Part shown: positions 34,277 through 45,887 of the stretch, in pieces
Numbering within the stretch: the stretch's first letter is position 1
How the letters are laid out: each line of letters starts with the position of its first letter
DNA from: JANWVO01 sp964458495
Lineage (GTDB): Bacteria; Acidobacteriota; Terriglobia; Bryobacterales; Bryobacteraceae
DNA: 64,000 bases
Reading direction: 5' to 3'
Assembly: GCA_964458495.1 (NCBI GenBank)
Contig: CAYWJB010000004.1
Coordinates: 186,001-250,000, forward strand
The notes under the pieces: model-generated
Told to the model about the DNA's origin: nothing
Databases searched by the model: none
Seen by the model: the letters and a program-made list of their open reading frames with translations, nothing else
Translations under genes and position numbers: made by a program

Positions 34277-34874
34277 ATGGTTCCAAGAGGTTCACGGAAC
34301 AGCGAGCCGAAGGGGACGTAGCGAGCCTGGAACGATGATCCGGCAGTGAAACAAAGAAAGCTGCCGGGGAGCGAGAGGCAATCGGGCGTTCCGGACGGTA
34401 AGCCGCCGAGGGAGCAAACCTTCCGGCGCACTTCGATCCCGAGGGGCGAAAACCCCGGAGGGGAGTGGCTGGGAGGCTCAGGCTTCCCGGGTTGGCGCTG
34501 ATCCGGCGGGCAACGGGTCTTGGCCGCAGATCTCCTCGGATGTCCTCGAGGCAGGCCGGGGAGGGAGGTCAAGACGGACCGGGTTCGCTGGTTGGCGTCA
34601 TGGAGGCGAAGAGGCAGGCCAGGATCGTTGACCCCGCCGGGGCATGCCGGTAACGGCAACGTCCATGCGGGCGAGAGAAAGGCCGCTTCGAGTTCCCGGC
34701 TTCGCGCTGGCTGAAACGCTGGCACGGCGCTCCGCGATGAAGCGGTTTCGGGCAAATCCCGGAGCCGGGGAGCGGGGAGCCGAGGGTGCCCGGTCAGCCG
34801 GAGGCGCCACGCTCAAGCCCGTCTAGACGGGTTGGGGAGCAAGCTGAATCCGCGGGTCACTTGGAACCATTTTT
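34277..34874 (+). ncRNA. Large (about 600 nt) structured non-coding RNA candidate
   Basis: 5' end AUGGUUCCAAG (34277-34287) is perfectly complementary to CUUGGAACCAU (34860-34870), which runs directly into UUUUU (34870-34874): an 11-bp closing helix and U-run. Next inside, GGUUCA (34289-34294) pairs with UGAAUCC (34845-34851, one bulge). Local hairpins: CCGGCAG/CUGCCGG with A-rich loop (34340-34367); nested CACU-UCCC-GGGG/CCCC-GGGA-AGUG (34429-34467); 7-bp stem 34471-34488; GCCG-GUAA-CGGC with a GNRA loop (34646-34657); CCCGU-CUAG-ACGGG (34818-34831). No protein frame, no match seen to RNase P, tmRNA, group II intron or 6S motifs. Size and end-pairing recall the OLE/GOLLD/ROOL class of large bacterial RNAs, but identity is unknown. 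Confidence 0.65.
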
Positions 34875-34877
34875 ACG

Positions 34878-34944
34878 AGCCCGCCAGGGCTGTGCGGCTC
34901 CCCGCGCAGGGTTGAGCCCGGCCTTGGCGGGCTTGTTCGCTTTT
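34878..34944 (+). terminator. Large hairpin with T-rich tail after the RNA candidate
   Basis: AGCCCGCCA (34878-34886) pairs with TGGCGGGCT (34925-34933); inside, GGGCT/AGCCC and GCGG/CCGC stack further. It is followed by TGTTCGCTTTT. It begins 3 nt after the U-run of the RNA candidate and is probably the main terminator or a back-up. Confidence 0.6.
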
Positions 34945-35265
34945 CTGCCGGGCGAATCCCGAACAACCGACCGCCGGGGGATTGGCTGCCGGTTCGTGCG
35001 TCGCCGGCGAAGAGGGCAGGCAAGGCTGTTGTCGTGGCGGCTCCAAGTCCCCGAGAATCCTCCTGCCGCAGCTCAAGACCCGCAGGCGAGGAGCCGCAAG
35101 GCTGCGACGGCGGTTTGTTTGCAGTTCGGATTTCCGCTTTCCACGCTGCGGAAGGAAGTGCCGAGGCTCGCGCAGCCACGGTTCTCTTCCCGGGGATCGA
35201 ACCCACCCGCGCCGCCTGAGGTGAGAGACACTGTCGCGGTGTGGATCCTGCGGGTGCAGAGGAGC

Positions 35266-36198
35266 TCAGATCTGGTAGTCGGGCGCCGCCTCCGCAGCGG
35301 GTTCGGGAGGAAGCAGATCCGCCGCCGGCAGGGGCCGGAGAATGGGATCCAGTTCCGCCGCCGCGCCCCAGGCGGCGAACCTCAAGCCGATTCGAAGCAT
35401 CACATAAAGCTGCTGCGCCACGACAAGTGCCGCCAGCGCCGCCACTCCGCCGTCCTCCAAACGGTTGGCGAGGCCGACGTACACCGCTGCCGCCAGCGCT
35501 TGCGACAGGGCGAAGCAGGCCCAAAGCCAGAACATCACGCCCGGATGGCGCCAGAGCAGCCGCAATGAGCCCAGGCACGCGCGCAGGCTTTGCCGGGAGT
35601 CCGACAACGCCAGCCTGACCTTGGCGAAGTCCATCGCCGTGGAGATCAGCCCGGCGGCCACGATCAAAAACACAAGCCTTACATGGTTGGCCCACACCAG
35701 CGGCCTCGCTTCCAGCCCCTCGCCCCACATTGCATCGGCCCCGCGCCTCAGCTGCGCCGTCAGCACCAGCGCGGCCGCGTATGGGAGCAATGAATACACG
35801 GAAAGCCGGAGAAACGGCCAGAACTTCCTGCCTGCATTCCTCCAGAAGATCTCCTGGCTGTAAGGCGATTCCGGCAGGGCCAACAGCGGCACCGCGCCGG
35901 CCGAAAGATACAGCGCCCCGAGCACAAGGATCAGTGCAGCCGCTCCACCCGCCACGATGGCGGCGGCAGGAGCGCCCCGGCCCGCCTGCGCGGCGATCTC
36001 GGCCAGCCACGCGAGGTCGAACTGTTTCAGGAGTTCGTCGCCCAGCCGGGAACGGCCGAGCGCCGGTACGGCGATTCCCATCCAGGGCAGCGCGGCCGCG
36101 GCCGCGCACAGCGTATGGAAGAACCAGTACAGCACCAGCATCCGCTTGCGGGCCCATGCCCGCTCAAGACCGCTCCAGAATCCGATCAGCGGCAACAT
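35266..36198 (-). CDS. Multi-pass membrane protein, function unknown
   Basis: 310 aa from ATG 36198 with GGAGAC just upstream. About six hydrophobic segments (near 20-45, 80-110, 130-150, 175-195, 215-240, 245-265), and a proline/glutamate-rich C-terminus. The pattern of paired helices with interfacial WRNAGRKFWPFLRLSVYSLL resembles DUF4013/glycerophosphodiesterase-membrane-type proteins, but I cannot name the family. It starts 12 bp after the M1 peptidase stop, so both are on one transcript. Confidence 0.7.
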   Translation of the reverse strand: MLPLIGFWSGLERAWARKRMLVLYWFFHTLCAAAAALPWMGIAVPALGRSRLGDELLKQFDLAWLAEIAAQAGRGAPAAAIVAGGAAALILVLGALYLSAGAVPLLALPESPYSQEIFWRNAGRKFWPFLRLSVYSLLPYAAALVLTAQLRRGADAMWGEGLEARPLVWANHVRLVFLIVAAGLISTAMDFAKVRLALSDSRQSLRACLGSLRLLWRHPGVMFWLWACFALSQALAAAVYVGLANRLEDGGVAALAALVVAQQLYVMLRIGLRFAAWGAAAELDPILRPLPAADLLPPEPAAEAAPDYQI

Positions 36199-36209
36199 TG
36201 GTGTCTCCC

Positions 36210-38288
36210 TCAGGCCAAAGCCGACAGCCATAGCAGCGCGTTCTGCGCCCAGAACAGGAGTTTCAGCGTCCACCGCGCGCTCAGGGCGGAGTTGTATTCC
36301 ACCTTGCGGCTGTTGTTGGCGAAGGAAAGATCCAGCTGGTACTTCCGGTGCGGGTCGATCTCGGCCCACTCGATTTCGGCCGGCCGCGTGAAAGTGAACT
36401 TCGCCCAGCGGTCGGCGCCATCCCACGCCCGCCTCTCTACATGTCCATCGCGGAAGCGGATCACGATCTCCTGAGGCGCCACGCCGTCTTCCCGCCGTTC
36501 CACCTTCACCCACGACTCGTACATAGCCTTCTCGCCGCGTTTCTCACGCTCGCGGTCGCGCCGCCGCGCTTCCTCCACACTGACCAGTTCCTTGCGCCCT
36601 TCGCGCTCGAACAGCCCGGCAGGCGTGCCCACACGGCGGCTCCCGATCTCGGTGACCGCGTAGTCCAGCCTCCGGCTGCCGAAGACAAACTGCCCGAAGA
36701 ACCAGTCCATGTTGCGTCCCGAAACCTCGTTCGCCACCTGTTGGAAGTCGCGCGATTGCGGGTGGCGGAAGCGCCAGCGCTGATGGTAGGTCCGCATGAC
36801 GCGGGCCATGACCTCCTCGCCCAGCAGCTTTTCCAGCGTTCGCAGGACCACTCCGGTGCGCGAATAAGAGCTGATCGAGTAACTCGAGCCGTCGTAGAAC
36901 TCCCAGGCGCGGCGCGCCAGCGGGTCTCGCACGGGATAGCTGAGATGTGCGGCGCGGTCCAATGACGCCTGCGTGAGCTTCGGCAGCCGCAGCCAGCGCG
37001 GAACATTCCACCCGAAGACCTGCACGGGAAGCGCTGTGCCGCCGAAGACCGAGTCCATGATCTTGCCAGTCGAATAGGTGTTGAAGCCCTCGTCGAGCCA
37101 CGACTCCTCGAATTCGTTGCTGGCCACCAGTTGCATCCAGAACTGGTGGCCGAATTCATGCACCGTGACCATTTCCAGCGTGAGCACGTCTTCCGGCAGC
37201 CGGTAGGAGGTGCCTGCGGTAATGAACGTCGGGTACTCCATGCCGCCTGCGCCGCCCGCGCCGTAGGGCGGGTCGACCACGGTGATCGTCTTGTAGGGAT
37301 ACCGGCCGTAGAACAGCCCGAAGTGCTTGAGCGCCGCCGCAAGCGCGCGGAAGTGCCGCTCTGCCTGTTCGGCGTGCTCCGGTTGCAGCAGCGCGATCAT
37401 CCGCACGTCGGTGAGTTCTGCTTCCTGAACAGGGATGCCATGCAGCCGTGCGGCGGCGGCGACCTCTTCCCTCGTGGTCTCCCGGCGCGATTCGAACATT
37501 CTCTCCATGCGCAGGAAGCCCGGCTGCGCGGTCCACGCGAAATCGGTCACGGAGGGCTGCACGAACACGTACGTGGAGACGCCCCGCCGCGCATCGTCGC
37601 TGCGGCGCACCAGCTCCCCGGTCGCGCCGACGACGAAGTTCGAAGGTACCGACAGCTCCACGCGGTAGTCCCCGAAGTTGGCATAAAACTCGGAATTCGC
37701 GTGAAACTGGTGGCAATTCCAGCCGCTTTTCCCGGCATAACGGAAGCCTTTTGTTTCCCAGACGCCGATCTTGGGAAACCACTGCCCGGCCAGGTGGAAC
37801 TCGCCCCGGTAGCCGGTGCGCGCGAACACTTTGGGCAGCTGCGTTGTGAAGCGGAAATGCAGGCGAACGGCATCGCCCGGGCGGACCGCCGCGGGCAGCG
37901 GGACCTCGGCTACCGTGCAGTCGTCGGCGTTGCCGTCGTCGGGCGAAATGCACTTCAGCTGCGAGGTCAGATCCGTGCCGTCCTCCAGTCGCAGGGATTC
38001 CACCCGGATCCAGCCCCAGCCGTCGCCGGAGGCACGGTCGCCCCGAAGCTGCCCGCCGGACTCGCGGAAAAACGTCGACCGCGAGTTGCGGAAGGCGTTC
38101 ATGTACAGGTGGAACTGCAGCGTGGGAACGGTGTCGGGCGAATCGTTCACCCAGGTCAGCGTCTGCTCGCCTGAGATGACGTGCGCCCTGGCATCCAGGC
38201 TGGCGCGGATGTCATAGCTCGCCACCGGGCGCGCCCACTGCGCCCACAGGGGCAGGGAAGAGACGATGAGGATGAGCCGGAATCTCAT
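36210..38288 (-). CDS. Secreted M1-family metallopeptidase
   Basis: 692 aa with signal peptide (to about residue 17). Gluzincin site H377-EFG-H381 with E400 in ESWLDEGF, and the exopeptidase motif GGMEYP (348-353, for GAMEN). The N-terminal saddle domain (about 25-250) is as in M1 enzymes; the C-terminal part (about 480-690) is short and ends in a hydrophobic tail (LLFWAQNALLWLSALA) that may anchor it. Common in Acidobacteria and Bacteroidetes as periplasmic peptidases. Confidence 0.92.
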   Translation of the reverse strand: MRFRLILIVSSLPLWAQWARPVASYDIRASLDARAHVISGEQTLTWVNDSPDTVPTLQFHLYMNAFRNSRSTFFRESGGQLRGDRASGDGWGWIRVESLRLEDGTDLTSQLKCISPDDGNADDCTVAEVPLPAAVRPGDAVRLHFRFTTQLPKVFARTGYRGEFHLAGQWFPKIGVWETKGFRYAGKSGWNCHQFHANSEFYANFGDYRVELSVPSNFVVGATGELVRRSDDARRGVSTYVFVQPSVTDFAWTAQPGFLRMERMFESRRETTREEVAAAARLHGIPVQEAELTDVRMIALLQPEHAEQAERHFRALAAALKHFGLFYGRYPYKTITVVDPPYGAGGAGGMEYPTFITAGTSYRLPEDVLTLEMVTVHEFGHQFWMQLVASNEFEESWLDEGFNTYSTGKIMDSVFGGTALPVQVFGWNVPRWLRLPKLTQASLDRAAHLSYPVRDPLARRAWEFYDGSSYSISSYSRTGVVLRTLEKLLGEEVMARVMRTYHQRWRFRHPQSRDFQQVANEVSGRNMDWFFGQFVFGSRRLDYAVTEIGSRRVGTPAGLFEREGRKELVSVEEARRRDREREKRGEKAMYESWVKVERREDGVAPQEIVIRFRDGHVERRAWDGADRWAKFTFTRPAEIEWAEIDPHRKYQLDLSFANNSRKVEYNSALSARWTLKLLFWAQNALLWLSALA

Positions 38289-38321
38289 GAAGTCCGGCCG
38301 ACCAGCATATCGCAGCGGCGG

Positions 38322-38693
38322 TTACTTCTCCACCGGCAGCCCGCGCTCCACCCAGTCCCTCCAGCCGCCGGCGAGCGACAGGCAGTTGGTGTAGCCCATC
38401 CGTTGCAGGTTGTCCGCCGCCAGCGCGCTGCGGTACCCGCCGCCGCAGTAGAGCACCAGCGTGGTGCCAGGATCGGGGATCAGCCGCTCGATGTCGCGCT
38501 CGATGACGCCCTTGCTCAGATGGATGGCGCCGGGAATCCGCCCCGCGTTCCACTCGCTCTCTTCGCGTGTGTCCACCAGCACATGCTGCCTCCCGCTGTC
38601 CTGCCACTCCAGGTACTCGGGAACGGAAATCTCCCGTACCCTCGTCTTGGCGTCCTCGACGAGCTTCAGGAAACCGGGCGAGTGCTTCATCAC
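38322..38693 (-). CDS. Single-domain rhodanese
   Basis: 123 aa. Active-site cysteine C83 in the loop CGGGYR, preceded by VLVDTREESEWNAGRIPGA (about 38-56). Six-residue loop is normal for sulfurtransferases acting on thiosulfate or persulfide carriers. The gene is 67 bp downstream of metY on the same strand; sulfur metabolism may connect them. Start ATG 38693 or the following ATG. Confidence 0.88.
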   Translation of the reverse strand: MMKHSPGFLKLVEDAKTRVREISVPEYLEWQDSGRQHVLVDTREESEWNAGRIPGAIHLSKGVIERDIERLIPDPGTTLVLYCGGGYRSALAADNLQRMGYTNCLSLAGGWRDWVERGLPVEK

Positions 38694-38727
38694 AGCCGAT
38701 TGTAGCTGAACCGGGGCCGGCGGCGGA

Positions 38728-38748
38728 GGAGGCGCGAAGCGCGCCTCC
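38728..38748 (-). terminator. Hairpin after metY
   Basis: GGAGGCGCG (38728-38736), loop AAG, CGCGCCTCC (38740-38748): a perfect 9-bp stem 12 nt after the metY stop on the minus strand. No T-run, so it may attenuate rather than end transcription into the rhodanese gene. Confidence 0.45.
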
Positions 38749-38760
38749 CCCCAACCGGAT

Positions 38761-40062
38761 TCACTTCTGCGAGGCTTCCAGCGCCTGTTTCAGGTCCCAC
38801 AGCAGATCGTCGAGATCCTCCAGTCCGATCGACAGCCGCACCATGTCCGGCGTCACGCCGGCCGCCTCCTGCTGCTCCGCGGTGAGCTGCTGGTGCGTTG
38901 TCGACGCCGGGTGGATCACCAGCGACCGCGCGTCGCCCACATTGGCCAGGTGCGAGAAGACCTTCAGCGAGTTGACGAGCTTCACGCCCGCCTCGTAGCC
39001 GCCGCGGATGCCGAAGCTGAACACGGCGCCCGGTCCCTTGGGCAGATACTTCCGGGCCAGCGCGTGATAGCGGCTCGACTTCAGGCCCGCGTAATTCACC
39101 CACGACACCGCGTCATGCGCCTCCAGAAACTCGGCGATCACCTGCGTGTTGTGGACATGCCGCTCCATGCGCATCGACAGCGTCTCGATGCCCTGAAGAA
39201 ACAGGAAAGCGTTGAACGGGCTCAGGCACGGGCCCATGTCGCGCAGGCCCTCCACGCGCGCCCGCAGAATGAAGGCCAGCGGGCCGAACGTCTCGGCGAA
39301 GTTCATTCCGTGGTAGGCCGGCGAGGGCCGGTTCAGCAGCGGCGACGGGCCCTTGGACCAGTCGAACTTGCCGCCGTCGACAATGATGCCGCCAATCGAC
39401 GTGCCGTGGCCGCCGATGAATTTCGTCAGCGAATGCAGCACGATGTCGGCGCCCCACTCGATGGGACGGCACAGATAGGGCGTCGCGAATGTGTTGTCGA
39501 TCAGGAAGGGCAGTCCGGCCTCGTGCGCGATCTTGGCCACCGCCTCGATGTCCAGCACGTTGCCGCGCGGGTTTGAGATCGTCTCGCCGTAAATCGCCTT
39601 CGTGTTCGGCCGGATCGCCTTGCGGAAATTGTCCGGATCGTCCGGCTCCACAAAGGTCACATCGTAGCCCAGCCGCCGGAAGCTCACGTCGAACTGCGTG
39701 TAGGTGCCGCCATAGAGCGTGGAGCTTGCCACAAAGTGGTCGCCCGCCTGCAGGATCGAGCTGAGCGCCAGAAACTGCGCCGCTTGCCCGGAACTCACCG
39801 CCAGCGCCGCGGCGCCGCTCTCCAGGCTTGCCACGCGCTTCTCCAGCACGTCCGTCGTCGGGTTCATGATCCGCGTGTAAATGTTGCCGAACTTTTGCAG
39901 CGCAAACAGCGCCGCAGCGTCGGCGGAATCCTCGAACACGTAGGACGTGGTCTGGTAGATCGGCACCGCCCGGGCGTGCGTCGTCGGATCGGGGTCGTAC
40001 CCCGCATGCAGGCTGCGCGTGTTGAATCCCAGTTCCCGTTGGATGTCTTGAAGCTTTGACAT
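38761..40062 (-). CDS. metY: O-acetylhomoserine aminocarboxypropyltransferase (sulfhydrylase)
   Basis: 433 aa, the long form of the Cys/Met PLP family. PLP lysine K214 in HSLTKFIGGHG; other marks are GFNTRSLHAGYDPDPTTHARAVPIYQTTSYVF and YTRIMNPTTDVLEKR. It makes homocysteine from O-acetylhomoserine and sulfide. Length about 430 aa and the GHGTSIGG segment point to MetY rather than cystathionine synthase/lyase. Confidence 0.95.
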   Translation of the reverse strand: MSKLQDIQRELGFNTRSLHAGYDPDPTTHARAVPIYQTTSYVFEDSADAAALFALQKFGNIYTRIMNPTTDVLEKRVASLESGAAALAVSSGQAAQFLALSSILQAGDHFVASSTLYGGTYTQFDVSFRRLGYDVTFVEPDDPDNFRKAIRPNTKAIYGETISNPRGNVLDIEAVAKIAHEAGLPFLIDNTFATPYLCRPIEWGADIVLHSLTKFIGGHGTSIGGIIVDGGKFDWSKGPSPLLNRPSPAYHGMNFAETFGPLAFILRARVEGLRDMGPCLSPFNAFLFLQGIETLSMRMERHVHNTQVIAEFLEAHDAVSWVNYAGLKSSRYHALARKYLPKGPGAVFSFGIRGGYEAGVKLVNSLKVFSHLANVGDARSLVIHPASTTHQQLTAEQQEAAGVTPDMVRLSIGLEDLDDLLWDLKQALEASQK

Positions 40063-40142
40063 TGTCCCAATACTCTACTGAATTCTGGTAGATGGTGTCA
40101 ATCCGAATCGCGCCACTCCTGCTGCCGCCGCGGACGGCACCC

Positions 40143-41909
40143 TCACGGGCGGGGAGATGCGTTCAAACGAGGGCCCTGCAGGCGAGCTTTGGAGCAATCG
40201 TAAATACGGTAGTGCCCGTAGGACCGCACCTGAGTGCACGAGTCCCGGATGACGCTCTGCAAAGGCGGGTTCACGCCTGGATCGTCCGGACCGTTGCCCT
40301 CCGTGAAGACGGCGAAACGAGCCTTGCCGGCTTCCAGAATGGCGCGCATCGCGTCAGCCCCCTTCTCACCGGAGAACAGGTATCCGTAGTTCTCGAAATA
40401 CCTCCGGTTGATGTGGAATCCGATGTCCTTCATGGAGACGATACGCTCATCCGGCGCGGTGTTCTCGCGCAGGAAGCAGGCCGTCTGCTCAAATCCAAGC
40501 TGGCCATAGTCGTAAGTCGTCGGATAAGGGGCGCGGGCCATCGCCAGCGCGGTGCCGGTCATGTGGCCGGCGTGAAGTGCCATGCCTGCAAGCACAAGCC
40601 ATGGGCCGGCCTTGGCCTGGCGAAACAGGGTCCCGGCCGCCACGAGGAGAACGGGCGCAAGCAGCATCCACTGTCCCTCCGGCAGGAGATTCCCTTCGAG
40701 AATCATTCTGTCCCGCAGCCAGCGGGCGCCGGCCAGGCAGCCCCCTGCGAACATTGGAATCAGCAGCGCCAGCATCATCGCCTGTCTTGCGGCTGGCCGC
40801 CCTCTGAACTTCTCGGCCGGCACAACCGCCACCAGAGACAGACAGGCCGCCACGATGCCCCACACGGGGAAGAGGTACTTGAACGGGGAACGGCCGTAAG
40901 TGTGGAGAAGAGCGCAATAGCCCCCGGCAACAGCGAGGGCCCATGCCAGGAGGACGAAAGCGTCGCGCCAGACCCGCCCGCGGCGGCGCACCGCCGACCA
41001 AGCGGACCATCCGGCTGCCGTCAAGGCCGCGGCCCAAGGCAGCAGGCCCGACCAAAGCACCTGCCAGGTGGTCATGTCGAGGAGCGTACGGGCGTGGGCA
41101 AGGATCCTGGCCCAGAGCCCGGACTGCTGAAGCCGCCCCTGAAAGCTCATGAGAGTGAAGCGGAAGGTGAAGCCCGTGTCGAGTCCGGTCCACCAGCCGA
41201 ACGCGAAATAGCTGGCGAGGAACAGCGCGGCGCCGCAGGCCACAGCTGCAGTGGCGCGGAACAGGAATTTGCGGCCGCCTCTTCCGCCAGCGGCCAGAAG
41301 CACGGCGGCGGGCATCACGGCAAGGGCGGTAGTGAGCTTGGCCCAAAGCGCCACGGCGGTGATGCCGGCGAGGACCATGAACTCGGCCGCTCGTGGCTCA
41401 TCCTCTCGGAGTTCTCCGTCCCGCCAGCGCAACCGCAAGGCTGCCAATAACAGGGCCGTCAGCAGCGGGCCGTAGATGGTGGTATCGATATCGAGAACGG
41501 CAGCTCCCTGCAACGCAAAGGGGTTCAGGAGAAACAACGCCCAGAACCACGGCGCGGATCTGCGGGCATGACTGCTGCCTAACAGCAGCTGGACTCCCCG
41601 CATCGTCAGCCACCCCTGCACGATCAAAAGCAGGAACCCAAACATCCGTGCCTGAACGGGGCCGAAGCCCCAGAGCAGGAACCACGCCGCCAGCGAGTAG
41701 ATGTAAAGCGGCGGATGGTAGAGGCCGGAATGATGAGGATTCTCTTCGCCGCGGTAATAAACAGGGAGCCCCGTTTCGGCCGTGGCCTTCGCCACGGCCG
41801 GGAAATCCATGTTGTCCAGATAAAGCGGCTTGGCCGCGGGAATTGCAAAAAGAATGGCAGCCACTGCCAGTGCGGTGAGAGAGGCGCGCGATGACATGAA
41901 CAACCACAT
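40143..41909 (-). CDS. GT-C membrane glycosyltransferase (PMT/ArnT-like)
   Basis: 588 aa from ATG 41909; in-frame starts at 41990 and 42020 would add a proline-rich leader of doubtful meaning. About 11-12 membrane helices. The first outside loop carries YLDNMDFPAVAKA (acidic residue typical of GT-C, family GT39/83) and YHPPLYIYSLAAWFLLWG, very like the dolichyl-phosphate-mannose transferase type. The C-terminal soluble part (about 490-588) is beta-rich. Acceptor unknown. Between it and topA lie 280 bp without a gene. Confidence 0.8.
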   Translation of the reverse strand: MWLFMSSRASLTALAVAAILFAIPAAKPLYLDNMDFPAVAKATAETGLPVYYRGEENPHHSGLYHPPLYIYSLAAWFLLWGFGPVQARMFGFLLLIVQGWLTMRGVQLLLGSSHARRSAPWFWALFLLNPFALQGAAVLDIDTTIYGPLLTALLLAALRLRWRDGELREDEPRAAEFMVLAGITAVALWAKLTTALAVMPAAVLLAAGGRGGRKFLFRATAAVACGAALFLASYFAFGWWTGLDTGFTFRFTLMSFQGRLQQSGLWARILAHARTLLDMTTWQVLWSGLLPWAAALTAAGWSAWSAVRRRGRVWRDAFVLLAWALAVAGGYCALLHTYGRSPFKYLFPVWGIVAACLSLVAVVPAEKFRGRPAARQAMMLALLIPMFAGGCLAGARWLRDRMILEGNLLPEGQWMLLAPVLLVAAGTLFRQAKAGPWLVLAGMALHAGHMTGTALAMARAPYPTTYDYGQLGFEQTACFLRENTAPDERIVSMKDIGFHINRRYFENYGYLFSGEKGADAMRAILEAGKARFAVFTEGNGPDDPGVNPPLQSVIRDSCTQVRSYGHYRIYDCSKARLQGPRLNASPRP

Positions 41910-42189
41910 GGCGAATCCGGGTTCGCTCCAATCGAGAATCGGGCATGCGGGCGCCCACGCAGGAACGGGCGGGGCCGGCGCACGGTCCATTCCAGATACG
42001 ATCCTCGCACGGCGCGGCAAGCCCGTGGAGGCGGCTTGAGCCGCGGCACGGTCTCAATGTCGCTTGTTCATGACCAGGCCGACCGCCGGTCGCTGCATGC
42101 GGCGGAACCTCCCCCGGGCCGAAACACCGCAGGACTCCGGCGGTGGCGAGCAAATCTGCCGCGAACCTCCCCGCCGGCATGAGCTGCCA

Positions 42190-44646
<2,457 letters not shown>

Positions 44647-44717
44647 AGAAATTCAACCGGACGAACGGTGGCAGCAAGCGGTCTGGATGCCTGTTGGATC
44701 CGCCCCGTCCGCGGTGG

Positions 44718-45887
44718 CTATTCGATCCATACCTTAACATAACTTCTCCCCGGCAGTTGCCGGACGCGCCCGGATTCCTCCAGTTCGAACAGCACCGCAA
44801 TCAGTTCCGAGGGGGAAACGTGGGGCAGGCTCTCAATCAGATCGTCGAGGCACACAGGCTTGTCAAGAGACAGAAATGAAAAGACTTGGGCAGCAATGTG
44901 GGACATCGGGCCTTCCGGATCGGCCGCCGGCTGGGGCAGGGGCAGGGCCGGCTGCCGGGCCAGCCGCGCCCGCGCGTCTACCCCCAGGCCGTCCAGAATA
45001 TCCTGGGAAGACTGCACCAGTTGCGCGCCCTGCTTGATCAGGAGGTTGGGGCCAAAGCTGGAAGGCTGGGTGATGTTGCCGGGCACGGCGAAGACCTCGC
45101 GGTTCTGATCCAGCGCCAGCCGGGCGGTGATGAGGCTGCCGCTGTACTGCTTGCCTTCCACCACCACCACGCCCTCGCTGAGTCCGCTCACCACGCGGTT
45201 CCGGATAGGGAAGTTCTGCGGGTGTGCCGGGGTTCCGGGGGGGAATTCGGTCAGCAGCAACCCGTCGCGGGCGATACGCTCGGCCAGCCTGCGGTTCTCG
45301 GCCGGGTAGATCACGTCCAGTCCGCATCCGAAGACAGCCACGGTGGCCCCGTCGGCGCTGAGGGCGCCGCCGTGGGCTGCGGTGTCGATCCCTTTGGCCA
45401 TGCCGCTGACCACGGTGACCCCTGCCGCGGCCAGGTCCTTGCCCAGGCGCTCCGCAACGGCCAGACCGTAGGCCGACGGGCGCCGGCTTCCGACAACGGC
45501 TACCATCACCGTATCCAGCAGCTCCAGACGCCCCCTGGCGAAGAGTACCGGCGGCGGATCGTAGATTTCGCGCAACCGGGCCGGGTAACGCCTGTCGGTG
45601 AGCGGCACCACGTCGGCGCCCTGCGCCTTCAGTTCCTCCACTGCCCTCGCCGCCGCGTCGAAGGTGCAACCGCTGGCCATGCTTTGCGCCACCGCCGGCG
45701 CCACGCCCGCGCTTTCCAGTCCACGCGGCTCCTGGCGCAGCACGGCCTCGGCCGAGCCGTACTGCTTCAGCAAATCGAGCATGCGCTTCGTGCCCAAGCC
45801 GGGTGTCAGCACCAGCGCCAGCCAGTAAAGGATCTCATCGTCGGCCAGTCCCCGCAGCGTCGCACCTGGCAGTGTCATCAATGGCAT
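44718..45887 (-). CDS. dprA: DNA processing protein DprA
   Basis: 389 aa: N-terminal SAM-like domain (about 15-75), Rossmann core with VVGSRRPSAYG (about 130-140), SGMAKGIDTAAHGGAL (about 161-176), FPIRNRVVSGLS, and a C-terminal winged-helix (about 320-385). DprA loads RecA on incoming single strands during transformation. dprA next to topA is a common order. Start ATG 45887 or 45878. Confidence 0.95.
   Translation of the reverse strand: MPLMTLPGATLRGLADDEILYWLALVLTPGLGTKRMLDLLKQYGSAEAVLRQEPRGLESAGVAPAVAQSMASGCTFDAAARAVEELKAQGADVVPLTDRRYPARLREIYDPPPVLFARGRLELLDTVMVAVVGSRRPSAYGLAVAERLGKDLAAAGVTVVSGMAKGIDTAAHGGALSADGATVAVFGCGLDVIYPAENRRLAERIARDGLLLTEFPPGTPAHPQNFPIRNRVVSGLSEGVVVVEGKQYSGSLITARLALDQNREVFAVPGNITQPSSFGPNLLIKQGAQLVQSSQDILDGLGVDARARLARQPALPLPQPAADPEGPMSHIAAQVFSFLSLDKPVCLDDLIESLPHVSPSELIAVLFELEESGRVRQLPGRSYVKVWIE

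Larger units (their letters stand above)
33982..35265. other. 1.28-kb protein-free region containing a large RNA candidate
   Basis: No open frame here has codon structure or motifs of a real protein. Content: a leader for DUF2905 (to about 34130), an AT-rich block 34125-34240 standing out from the GC-rich surroundings with an 11-bp tandem repeat, a promoter at 34244-34272, the RNA candidate 34277-34874, a large hairpin 34878-34933, and about 330 nt up to 35265 in which I see only scattered GC-rich hairpins and the 3' flank of the next minus-strand gene. Confidence 0.7.

Noticed and set aside
34015..34755. Long open frame on the minus strand (246 codons) across the RNA region
   Set aside because: Composition is random (Pro/Arg/Ser rich), no domain, no ribosome site, and it runs against a good promoter and hairpin-rich RNA. 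High GC makes long empty frames common.
34277..34874. Group II intron, RNase P RNA or tmRNA as explanation of the large RNA
   Set aside because: No GUGYG 5' end or domain V, no GAGGAAAGUCC/ACAGAA core, no tRNA-like end or tag frame.
35170..35215. tRNA-like GGTTCGATCCCC on the minus strand
   Set aside because: The five flanking bases do not form a T-stem and no acceptor or anticodon arm is present.
34786..35568. Open frame of 260 codons downstream of the RNA candidate
   Set aside because: Arginine-rich low-complexity translation overlapping the real membrane gene on the other strand; no family signs.
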